The position numbers were made by a program, and so were the translations under genes. Positions 1 to 7,811 of a stretch of 64,000 nt of DNA are shown piece by piece. Every line of letters begins with the position of its first letter. The stretch's first letter is position 1. Location: NCBI RefSeq assembly GCF_002777425.1, contig NZ_MDVC01000107.1, forward strand, positions 124,001 to 188,000. The letters are read 5' to 3'. This stretch comes from Snodgrassella alvi. GTDB taxonomy: Bacteria > Pseudomonadota > Gammaproteobacteria > Burkholderiales > Neisseriaceae. The notes under the pieces were generated by a model, which saw only the letters and a list, made by a program, of their open reading frames with translations, was not told the DNA's origin and searched no databases.

Positions 1-7
1 AAAAATT

Positions 8-1324
8 ATGCCATCAATGAAATTCAGCTTAATTTGCCGTTGGGTGCTGTGGTTTAGTGTGTTATTTCTGGCTGCCTGTACCCTCAGTCATAAACCAGCA
101 GATAGAATCCTGTCTGGTGGAGAAAGTGCATTGACACCGGACAAACCCTTGCCATTAAGCTATGTCTATACGCCGGGTAAAGCCGGTGTCAGCTATCGGG
201 TAGTCTCCTATCAGGAGCTGCCACAATGGTCAAACCAGTCATTTATCGATAGTCTAGAAGCATTTAAAACCAGCTGTAGCAAACTGCAAATACAGCCAGC
301 CTGGCAGACCGTGTGTCAGCAGGCAGCACGTACACCCCGGCACAATCATCAAGCCAAAGCATTTTTTGAAACTTATTTCACGCCATGGCAAGTCAGTCAG
401 AACGGACAACTGGCCGGTACAGTAACCGGTTATTACGAACCCATGCTGCTGGGCGATACCAGACAGACAGCACAGGCGCGTTTTCCCATTTATGGTATTC
501 CTAGTGACTTTGTCGTCGTACCACTCAGTTCAGGGCAGCGTCAGGGAATTGTTCGTATTCGCCTTACCGGCGCAAACAGTGGAGTTATTACGCCTAGTGG
601 AAATTACACGGCCAATCTGGCCTCTTTTCATCTGAATGAGAAAACACGGGCACTGAAGGGCCGGATAAGCGGTAATCAGCTTGTCCCGTATTACACTCGG
701 GCTCAAATCAATGCCGGAGCACTCAATGGCAAAGCGCCTATTCTGGGTTATGCCAATGATGCAGTAGAGTTATTTTTTCTGCATGTGCAGGGGTCAGGGC
801 AGCTGAAAGCACCAGATGGACGGATGTTGCGTCTCAGTTTTGCCGATAAAAATGATTACCCTTATGTATCAATTGGTAAATACATGGCTAACAGGGGTTA
901 TTTGCCTCTGGCACAGACATCAATGCAGGGTATTAAGGCATGGTTACAACAACATCCGCAGCAGTTGGCCGAAGTATTAGGGCAAAATCCCAGCTATGTC
1001 TTCTTTCGCGCATCAGCAGAACCTGCCAGTGGGCCCACAGGTGCATTAGGTGTACCACTTACCAAAGGATATTCTGCTGCTGTAGACAGTCATTTTATTA
1101 ACCTTGGTGCACCACTATTTGTGGCAACAACACATCCGGCCAGTGGTTATGGGTTAAATCGGCTACTCATGGCACAGGATACCGGTAGTGCCATCAATGG
1201 CGCCACAAGAGTAGATTATTTCTGGGGTTATGGCGATGATGCCGGCATTCTGGCTGGTAAAATGAAGTATCCTGGTTACATATGGCAACTATTACCTAAC
1301 GGAATGTTGCCTCAGGTTAAATAA
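8..1324 (+). CDS. mltA: Membrane-bound lytic murein transglycosylase A
   Basis: Cleaves the beta-1,4 bond between MurNAc and GlcNAc in peptidoglycan, releasing 1,6-anhydromuropeptides, and acts from the inner face of the outer membrane. The 438 aa product starts with a lipoprotein signal whose lipobox LAAC puts the acylated cysteine at residue 24. The MltA domain follows (GYYEPML at 141-147). The C-terminal 3D-type domain carries the aspartate-rich QDTG motif near residue 391 and a further DDAG motif. The start cannot be settled because the ribosome site would lie at the window edge; Met4 at position 17 is an alternative. Its anhydromuropeptide products are the substrates of the AmpG permease encoded at 46.2-47.5 kb. 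Confidence 0.95.
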   Translation: MPSMKFSLICRWVLWFSVLFLAACTLSHKPADRILSGGESALTPDKPLPLSYVYTPGKAGVSYRVVSYQELPQWSNQSFIDSLEAFKTSCSKLQIQPAWQTVCQQAARTPRHNHQAKAFFETYFTPWQVSQNGQLAGTVTGYYEPMLLGDTRQTAQARFPIYGIPSDFVVVPLSSGQRQGIVRIRLTGANSGVITPSGNYTANLASFHLNEKTRALKGRISGNQLVPYYTRAQINAGALNGKAPILGYANDAVELFFLHVQGSGQLKAPDGRMLRLSFADKNDYPYVSIGKYMANRGYLPLAQTSMQGIKAWLQQHPQQLAEVLGQNPSYVFFRASAEPASGPTGALGVPLTKGYSAAVDSHFINLGAPLFVATTHPASGYGLNRLLMAQDTGSAINGATRVDYFWGYGDDAGILAGKMKYPGYIWQLLPNGMLPQVK

Positions 1325-1368
1325 AAATCTGGCGAACAAGTGCAAGCTAAGGTAAAATACTTAAAGTA

Positions 1369-1396
1369 TTGACAATTGTATGTGAAGCGTTACCGT
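1369..1396 (+). promoter_or_regulatory. Possible sigma70 promoter for the GTPase/roadblock cluster
   Basis: A consensus TTGACA lies at 1369-1374, followed after 16 bp by the weak -10 candidate TACCGT at 1391-1396. It sits about 70 bp before the first gene of the cluster. The -35 is perfect but the -10 is poor, so this is tentative. Confidence 0.3.
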
Positions 1397-1467
1397 AAAT
1401 GAAAAACATGCATTTAACCATGCGCTCATGCATCTGGCAGTTAACTACAATAAAAGGGATGTAAATT

Positions 1468-2904
1468 ATGGAGTTATATTTGCCTATTGCCCTTTTAGTC
1501 ATATTGCTGGTTGTATTGCTTGTGCTGAAAAAGCGGCAGAAAGCGGGAGGTCATGCCAAAGGCAAAAGTGCTACCCGCAAAAAACAATCTGCATCCAAAC
1601 GTAATAAAGGTACAGAAAGCAAGGCTGCACCAGCTGGCGAAGAAGCGGCAGAACCGCTGGCAGATGAAGACTGGGACTGGCAACCCATGCAGCCAGACAA
1701 GGCTACAGTTTCTGTTGCCACTGTGGATCACCTTACTGAATATAAGGTTTATAAACAGTTTGGTTACTTCCAGAAAGCTGCTGACTCACTTGCTTCATAT
1801 CTGGAGCAGAATGCTGCTCAGCAGAGTCCGGCAATGGCCAATACACTGGTCAATGAACTGGCCGAGTTATGTGTAGAAGCCAAAAATACAGATAAGCTTG
1901 CTGAAGTAATTGATCAGTATCGCAATTATCTGCGACGGCCTGAGCTGGAAAATCTGATTCGTCAAGGCCTTGCCCTAGATGAGAATCACCTGGGCCTGCG
2001 TGTGTTGGCAGAAGATCTGCTGCAGTGGGACATTAAGGAAACGGAAAAAGAAGTTGGTATCAATCAGGATAAAAAACCAGAAGATACCAGACCGGAAGTC
2101 GAGTCTGCCAGTAATGCCCAACATATCACTGAACAGCCACATGAATTACTGGTTGAAGGTAATATGGGTAATTTTAAAATTCGTGGCGATGAGCGTGATG
2201 TCCTACTAAGCTTCTCCAAACCGGAAAACAGTTATGTATTACTGAAAGAGCAATTGCCCTATGATGCAGCTATCCGCTGCCTGAACAAGGCTATTAAGAC
2301 ATCCAGAAAACCTGCCGGATTGATTATTGATGCCTTGGCGTTGGATTACCGACGCAATAATATCAATGTATTTGCTCAGCATCTGTGGCGTTTATACTAT
2401 ACTTTGGGTCAGTACGGTAATGTTATAAAGGAACGCATGCTGGGTTGGGGCTATAGTCTTGGGCAACATCCAATGTTTGAGCAGCTTGAGGCCAAGCCTA
2501 ATGAAACTGTGCTGCGCGATATTGGGATAACGCTGGGCTATTTGCCCGTGAATAGCAGTGCACTCAAGGCCAAACGCCTGTCATTGGTCGACAAGGCTGC
2601 CTCAGATAATGACGTTGCCGAGACGCCGGCAGAGCGTGTATTGCGTGATGTTGAATCATTGCTTACTTTTGGTCAGTTTGATGAAGCAACGGATTTACTG
2701 GAAAAATCAGTCCTGCTTTATCCACAGGAGTCACAGCTCTACATTACTTTATTTGACTTGTATGAACGTGCAGAAGAATGGACACGTCTGGAAAAAATGT
2801 TACAGGTAATCCGTGCTGAAATTCAGACGCCACCTGAAGAAGTTGTACTTGCTATGAGTCAATTATTGAAACGTATTAACCACGGTGGTGTGCAAAATCA
2901 ATGA
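1468..2904 (+). CDS. Membrane-anchored FimV/TPR-like protein
   Basis: The 478 aa product has one N-terminal transmembrane helix (about residues 4-20) followed by a basic Lys/Arg-rich linker, so most of the protein should be cytoplasmic. The middle and C-terminal parts are acidic and helical. The last ~90 residues read like tetratricopeptide or FimV C-terminal repeats (FGQFDEATDLLEKSVLLYPQ). No LysM domain is visible, unlike true FimV/TspA. It is the first of five co-oriented genes; its stop overlaps the next start by 4 bp, which implies translational coupling. A role as membrane scaffold for the downstream small GTPase is inference. The biochemical function is not recognised. Confidence 0.75.
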   Translation: MELYLPIALLVILLVVLLVLKKRQKAGGHAKGKSATRKKQSASKRNKGTESKAAPAGEEAAEPLADEDWDWQPMQPDKATVSVATVDHLTEYKVYKQFGYFQKAADSLASYLEQNAAQQSPAMANTLVNELAELCVEAKNTDKLAEVIDQYRNYLRRPELENLIRQGLALDENHLGLRVLAEDLLQWDIKETEKEVGINQDKKPEDTRPEVESASNAQHITEQPHELLVEGNMGNFKIRGDERDVLLSFSKPENSYVLLKEQLPYDAAIRCLNKAIKTSRKPAGLIIDALALDYRRNNINVFAQHLWRLYYTLGQYGNVIKERMLGWGYSLGQHPMFEQLEAKPNETVLRDIGITLGYLPVNSSALKAKRLSLVDKAASDNDVAETPAERVLRDVESLLTFGQFDEATDLLEKSVLLYPQESQLYITLFDLYERAEEWTRLEKMLQVIRAEIQTPPEEVVLAMSQLLKRINHGGVQNQ

Positions 2905-4052
2905 TGAACAATTCAATACCTAAAGTAAAAACTGCCTATGTTTTGCTCGTCAATGTGGATGATCGCCAGACAGCCATGTTGCGCATGGCATTTAAAATGT
3001 ACAATAGTGTTAACTACCAGCTGATTCAGCCTGAGGATAATGTACAGCCGGAACTAATTCTGGTAGATGGTGACGCAGCCGATGGTGAAGCGGTATGGCA
3101 AAAGGTAAAAAAGAAATATCCTGATGCTGTAGTCGTGTTTTTTGGTCGTAATTCACCCTCATTCACAGCACCATATCTGATGAAACCAATCAGATTCGAT
3201 ACCCTGTTTCAGCATCTGCGTAATTTGCAGCAGGGTAATGGTGTTTGGCTGGCTGACAATAAAGCAGCGGCACAGAAAGAAACCGCCACTGAGCAATCTG
3301 TGGCCAGTACTGCACAACAGGAGCACAATGCTGTGGATCATTCGCAGCAGGCAGTAACTGTAGTACGTTTCCATACAGATGGAACATTGCTGGGCATGGT
3401 ACAAAAGCTGGCACAGCAAACTGAAGACACTGCAATCCTGTTTGAAAACAAGCCTGTACTAATTGTTTTTCCAAGTGTTGAAAAAGTATTGCTGGCAGTT
3501 GAAAGTGACACTTTACAACAGTTGTGTATGCAAACAGATGTTGAATGGCAGACAAAAGCTGTTCCAGCATCTGCGCCAACCGCACAGCTGCACGATAAAG
3601 CCAAACTGACTCTACAAGCCTGTATATGGCAGTTGTCGATATGGACGGCTCGTGGTCGCCTGATCGATCCTATTACACCTGATACAATTATCAAGCTGAA
3701 GGCTTGGCCAAATATGACTCGTATGGCTTATCTGCCTGAATCTATGCGCTTGTCAGCTTTTCTGGTGCGTACACCTGTAGCACTTAACACTTTATACAAG
3801 CTGTTGCCCGTTTCACTTGAAGATGTATTAAATTATATAGCTGCCACATATTCAATTGGTTCCCTGATTATCGAGCAGCCATTAACTCATTCTGCTACGC
3901 AACAGGAAGAAGGAATGACTCTGACCCGGAAAGCACCACAGGCTGTTACCAAACCAGCAGCTGGCGTACAAACGACAGAGCATAATGAAAGCGATGAAAA
4001 CAAGCCGAAAGGTTTACTGGCACGTTTGATGGGTCGCTTGCGTGGCAATTAA
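2901..4052 (+). CDS. Protein with degenerate response-regulator receiver domain
   Basis: The 383 aa product begins with a receiver-like alpha/beta domain (about residues 10-112): an alternating hydrophobic strand then VDD, an ELILVDGD segment where the phosphoacceptor would sit, and a YLMKPIR segment matching the conserved receiver lysine. Several positions are atypical, so phosphorylation is uncertain. A linker rich in Gln and Ala follows, then a second folded region (about 150-330) that I do not recognise, and a basic tail (RLMGRLRGN). It overlaps the upstream gene by 4 bp and precedes the small GTPase gene by about 20 bp. It could be an effector or adaptor of that GTPase; this is inference. 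Confidence 0.65.
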   Translation: MMNNSIPKVKTAYVLLVNVDDRQTAMLRMAFKMYNSVNYQLIQPEDNVQPELILVDGDAADGEAVWQKVKKKYPDAVVVFFGRNSPSFTAPYLMKPIRFDTLFQHLRNLQQGNGVWLADNKAAAQKETATEQSVASTAQQEHNAVDHSQQAVTVVRFHTDGTLLGMVQKLAQQTEDTAILFENKPVLIVFPSVEKVLLAVESDTLQQLCMQTDVEWQTKAVPASAPTAQLHDKAKLTLQACIWQLSIWTARGRLIDPITPDTIIKLKAWPNMTRMAYLPESMRLSAFLVRTPVALNTLYKLLPVSLEDVLNYIAATYSIGSLIIEQPLTHSATQQEEGMTLTRKAPQAVTKPAAGVQTTEHNESDENKPKGLLARLMGRLRGN

Positions 4053-4072
4053 TACCTAAGCAGGGAGTAATT

Positions 4073-4609
4073 ATGGTTGAAAATAAAATTATCTTTACCG
4101 GCCCAGTTGGGGTGGGAAAAACAACTGCTATCGCCGCATTATCGGATGATCCTCCGATACAGACTGATGCCAGTGCATCGGATATGACACAGGACAGAAA
4201 AGGTCATACTACTGTCGCTATGGACTATGGTGTTATTCGACTGGATGAGCATACTAAAGTCCATTTATATGGCACACCGGGTCAGGAGCGCTTTGATTTC
4301 ATGTGGAGCATTCTGAGCAGGGGTAGTATGGGGTTGATTCTGCTACTGGATAACACTCGTCAGAATCCGCTGAAAGACCTGAAATTTTTCCTTACTTCTT
4401 TTCACGATTTGCTGGAAGATGCTCCAGTTGTTGTAGGGGTTACCAAAATGGATTTGAATCCACAGCCAGGTGTGGATGTTTATCAGCAGTATCTGGCACA
4501 ACACAATCTCAATGTACCTGTATTTGAGGTTGATGCCCGTAATGAGGACGATGTAAAACAACTGGTTACCGCTATGCTGTATTCTATTGATCCAGGTTTG
4601 GAAGGATAG
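4073..4609 (+). CDS. Ras-like small GTPase of the MglA/Rup type
   Basis: A 178 aa stand-alone GTPase. All nucleotide-binding motifs are present: P-loop GPVGVGKT (10-17), switch I threonines in KGHTTV (43-48), G3 written as YGTPGQERF (66-74) with Thr-Pro replacing the usual Asp-Thr-Ala, G4 TKMD (124-127) and a G5-like VDAR (153-156). The GTPGQxRF form is typical of prokaryotic Ras-superfamily proteins that pair with roadblock proteins, rather than of Era or Obg-type GTPases. A roadblock/LC7 protein is encoded two genes downstream. By analogy with MglA/MglB it may switch the localisation or activity of a surface machine, but its output here is unknown. Confidence 0.85.
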   Translation: MVENKIIFTGPVGVGKTTAIAALSDDPPIQTDASASDMTQDRKGHTTVAMDYGVIRLDEHTKVHLYGTPGQERFDFMWSILSRGSMGLILLLDNTRQNPLKDLKFFLTSFHDLLEDAPVVVGVTKMDLNPQPGVDVYQQYLAQHNLNVPVFEVDARNEDDVKQLVTAMLYSIDPGLEG

Positions 4610-4614
4610 TCAGT

Positions 4615-5274
4615 ATGGAATCTACATTACAACTACATCATGATTTGTATCCGAAAGTGATGCCGGCGGGTGCATTTTATGCAGTATCTAGCCCAAGTCA
4701 CAGTGCCAGCCGTATGTTACTGGCCAATATTCTGCAGGCAGATATTAATGCTAAATTAACAGAAGAGCGTTTGAGGCAATGGGCTGAAACAGATGATGTT
4801 CATACTGCATTAAATTTATTGTATCGTTTACAACGCCTCGAATTCTTATATGGAGAAACTAAACCTAGTTCACAACTGGTTAAGGTAACTTCTGATGGAT
4901 TTGAAGATATTCTGGGTCAACTGTCAGACAGCCATAAGGCACTGCTGGTTGATCAGGATGGTTTTTACTTTGCTAATGTCGGTTTTAATCATGAAACTGC
5001 CGAAGAGGTGGCTAATCTGGCCAGTGAGGCAACTAGACTGACAGAAAAACACAGTCTGCTGATTAAAAATAACCTCAATATCTACAACAATGCTATCGGG
5101 ATCTGTGATCCTGCTGGCCAGAGTGAATTGACATTCTTCCCATTATATATTGGGAATACCAAAAATATTTTGGTAACAGCTGGATTGCCATTACTTAACA
5201 GTGAAGCTTTCGTCACTATGGTACGTGGCCTGTTTGTATTGGCTGGTGAAGACATTCATGTGGTAAATGAATAA
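4615..5274 (+). CDS. Divergent roadblock-like protein with helical N-terminus
   Basis: A 219 aa protein starting 5 bp after the GTPase stop. Residues about 30-85 are helical and resemble a small winged-helix-like segment (ASRMLLANILQAD through RLQRLEFLYGE). From about residue 100 the pattern KALLVDQDGFYFANVGF, a long helix with EEVANLASEAT, and late strands (NILVTAGLPLL) looks like a divergent roadblock/LC7 fold. I infer a second regulator or partner of the GTPase. There is no catalytic motif, and the roadblock assignment rests on pattern only. Confidence 0.6.
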   Translation: MESTLQLHHDLYPKVMPAGAFYAVSSPSHSASRMLLANILQADINAKLTEERLRQWAETDDVHTALNLLYRLQRLEFLYGETKPSSQLVKVTSDGFEDILGQLSDSHKALLVDQDGFYFANVGFNHETAEEVANLASEATRLTEKHSLLIKNNLNIYNNAIGICDPAGQSELTFFPLYIGNTKNILVTAGLPLLNSEAFVTMVRGLFVLAGEDIHVVNE

Positions 5275-5296
5275 ACATCAATAGAAAGACATCAAG

Positions 5297-5662
5297 ATGC
5301 AAGAACAATTACTGGTTTCGGTATTAAGTGATTTAAATAGCTCTTCGGCTGACATTACTGCATCTGCTGTAATTTCCTCCGATGGTCTGCCGGTAGCAAC
5401 CTTGTTACCGAATGGTGTTGATCCAGACCGCGTTGGTGCAATGGCAGCAGCTCTGCTTGCTTTGGGTAATCGTACTTCCCGTGAATTACAATGTGATGAG
5501 CTGGAACAGGTTATGGTTAAGGGTAAGCATGGTTACATTCTGCTGATTCAGGCAGGAGATACCAATGTATTGGCAGTGACTGCCAATGAAGGTGCCAAAC
5601 TGGGACTAATTTTACTGGATGCCCGTCGCGCAGCCCGCAGTATCGTAGATATCTTACGTTAA
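5297..5662 (+). CDS. Roadblock/LC7 domain protein (MglB-like)
   Basis: The 121 aa protein consists almost entirely of one roadblock/LC7 domain: SAVISSDGLPVATLLP (strands 1-2), helix VGAMAAALLALGNRTSREL, and central strands VMVKGKHGYILLIQAG. Roadblock proteins dimerise and, in the MglB family, act as GTPase-activating proteins for their cognate small GTPase. The neighbouring GTPase gene makes this the likely partner. It closes the cluster; a weak hairpin at 5680-5708 follows. Confidence 0.85.
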   Translation: MQEQLLVSVLSDLNSSSADITASAVISSDGLPVATLLPNGVDPDRVGAMAAALLALGNRTSRELQCDELEQVMVKGKHGYILLIQAGDTNVLAVTANEGAKLGLILLDARRAARSIVDILR

Positions 5663-5679
5663 CTGATTATTATGATGAA

Positions 5680-5708
5680 AACCCTGTTTCTAGTAATTGG
5701 ACAGGGTT
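5680..5708 (+). terminator. Hairpin after the GTPase/roadblock cluster
   Basis: An 8-bp perfect stem, AACCCTGT with ACAGGGTT, encloses a 13-nt loop about 20 bp after the roadblock stop. There is no clear T-run after it, so termination would be weak or Rho-assisted. Confidence 0.4.
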
Positions 5709-6286
5709 AAAGGGTTGTAATATCCAGAAGTAAATTGATAACTGTTTTAAAATAGCAGCACAATTCATAATTCTATAGGGAAAAATTAATTTACCACATG
5801 TCTTTTGCCATAAAAAAATTTATGTTTTAAAACTAAAACTGAATTTGCTTATGGATTTTATGTTATTGGTGAAACATATTCCTTAATCCCTGCCTAACCT
5901 AAGTGTATCTGCTGATAATATTCCTGAATATATTTTGTTGTATTGATGTATTCAACTATATTATTCATATAATAATAAATAATTAGTCTAATCTTAAAAT
6001 AAATTTAAATTTAGCTGTTGCATGAATTGTCTGAGCTATGCGGATACAGATAAGAAGTGCAGATTAAGCAATTATCAATATGTTTATCATTAATCATAAT
6101 AAACTTTGTGATAAAACAGATAAGTCTATATTAAACAGTTTTTTCATACAAACTACTGATAATTTAAATTAAATATTATATTTTATTAGAACAGCTTAAT
6201 GACGATTATCGCCAGATTTGGCCGGATAAGTGCATTTATCAGTTGTGCTTGCTAAAATATAATCATCAGGATTACAAATAAATTAA
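5709..6286. other. AT-rich intergenic region without a gene
   Basis: About 580 bp of very AT-rich DNA. I see no open frame with coding character, no tRNA and no strong hairpin. A TATAAT at 6258-6263 lies 24 bp before ybeY and may be its -10 element, but no good -35 accompanies it. Many proteobacteria have phoH (ybeZ) immediately upstream of ybeY; nothing like it is visible here. Confidence 0.6.
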
Positions 6287-6802
6287 ATGAAAGTTGCCAA
6301 GAAAAAGCCGGTTTTACAGCATTTGAATCAGGTATTCAGTTTAAATGTTGACAACCGCAGTAGTGCTAACCATATTCCAGTTCTCAATCAGTGGCGGCAG
6401 TGGATGTGGCAAACCTGTAAAAATAGTTATAAACGTGCCAATATTGCTATATTGCTATGTGATGAAGAAGAAGCACGCCAGTTCAATCACGATTTCCGCC
6501 ACAAAGATTATGCCACTAATGTATTAAGCTTTGCGCTCAACGAGGGTGAAAGCATGTATTTGCCTGACAGCGAAGGACTTAATGGCGATCTGATTTTTTG
6601 CCCTCAGGTTATAGAAAAAGAAGCAATGGCACAACATAAACCATTGATAGCGCATTATGCCCATCTGACTGTTCACGGGACTTTGCATCTTATGGGTTAT
6701 GATCATATTGATGATGAAGAAGCTGAAATCATGGAAGCGCTTGAAATCCGTATCCTGCATCAGTTAGGATATGCGAATCCCTATACACAGGATGAATATT
6801 GA
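6287..6802 (+). CDS. ybeY: Endoribonuclease YbeY
   Basis: The 171 aa UPF0054 metalloprotein acts in 16S rRNA 3'-end maturation and late 30S quality control. The diagnostic zinc motif H-x3-H-x5-H is present as HGTLHLMGYDH near residues 129-139. The motif NVLSFALNEGE, typical of the family's central strand, is also visible. No clear Shine-Dalgarno precedes the ATG, but no better in-frame start exists. Its stop lies 2 bp before the corC start, and ybeY-corC-lnt is a conserved proteobacterial gene string. Confidence 0.93.
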   Translation: MKVAKKKPVLQHLNQVFSLNVDNRSSANHIPVLNQWRQWMWQTCKNSYKRANIAILLCDEEEARQFNHDFRHKDYATNVLSFALNEGESMYLPDSEGLNGDLIFCPQVIEKEAMAQHKPLIAHYAHLTVHGTLHLMGYDHIDDEEAEIMEALEIRILHQLGYANPYTQDEY

Positions 6803-6804
6803 TT

Positions 6805-7641
6805 ATGGACGAAAGTTCGTCGAAACCAGGATTTTTTGAGCGATTGGTAAATCGTATATCTGGAGAGGCTCCAGATACTGAAGAAGAAGTATTGCAAACT
6901 CTGCGGGAAGCGCATGAGCGGCAGGTTTTTGATGCAGATACCTTACAGTGTCTGGAAAATGTACTGGATTTTGCTGATCTGGAAGTGCGTGATGCGATGA
7001 TAACGCGCAGCCAGATGGATGTGATTAGAATAGAAGATCCGTTAGATAAAATTATTGCTTATATTATTGATACAACCCATTCACGCTTTCCAGTGATTGG
7101 TGAGGATAAAGATGAGATTCTGGGTATCCTGCATGCCAAGGATTTACTTAAATACTGGGGCAGAGGTGAACATTTCCAGCTAGAACAGGTACTACGTCCG
7201 GCTGTGTTTGTACCTGAGGGCAAATCTCTGAACACGCTGCTAAAAGAATTTCGTGAGCAACGCAATCACATGGCTATTGTGGTCGACGAATATGGTGGTA
7301 CATCAGGACTGGTGACATTTGAAGATGTGATTGAACCCATTATCGGCGATATCGAAGACGAATTTGATGAAGATGATGGTGCGGATAATATCTTTGCTGT
7401 GTCCGCTGAACGCTTTCGCGTGAATGCTGTTACAGAAATCGAAGACATCAATACATTTTTTGGTACCGATTATTCTGATGATGAAGTAGACACCATTGGT
7501 GGTCTGGTGATTCAGGAATTAGGTCACATGCCAGTACGGGGTGAAAAAATTACCATTGGTAAATTGAATTTCACTGTAGCCAGAGCCGATGCACGGCGTT
7601 TACAGACATTAATGGTGACTGTAAAAAATAATGCTCATTAA
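6805..7641 (+). CDS. corC: CorC/HlyC-type CBS-domain protein
   Basis: A 278 aa cytosolic protein of the CorC/YbeX family, linked to magnesium and cobalt homeostasis and, more recently, to ribosome metabolism. Two CBS motifs cover about residues 65-185 (RSQMDVIRIEDPL; HSRFPVIGEDKDEILGILHAKDLL; MAIVVDEYGGTSGLVTFEDVIE), followed by an acidic linker and the CorC_HlyC C-terminal domain. I chose the ATG at 6805 rather than the TTG two codons earlier. Confidence 0.93.
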   Translation: MDESSSKPGFFERLVNRISGEAPDTEEEVLQTLREAHERQVFDADTLQCLENVLDFADLEVRDAMITRSQMDVIRIEDPLDKIIAYIIDTTHSRFPVIGEDKDEILGILHAKDLLKYWGRGEHFQLEQVLRPAVFVPEGKSLNTLLKEFREQRNHMAIVVDEYGGTSGLVTFEDVIEPIIGDIEDEFDEDDGADNIFAVSAERFRVNAVTEIEDINTFFGTDYSDDEVDTIGGLVIQELGHMPVRGEKITIGKLNFTVARADARRLQTLMVTVKNNAH

Positions 7642-7811
7642 TATTTAAGTACCTGATATAGTTGTGTGTGGAAATACCATTGGTTTGGCACTGCTTCTGA
7701 AATATACTGCTTTTGCACTGGCAGAAAAATATAGGCTAGGCTGGTAAATGCGAGTTTTTGCTGACAGTGGCTATAGTGATTAATCAGATTTGATTCGGCT
7801 GGCTAAAGGCT

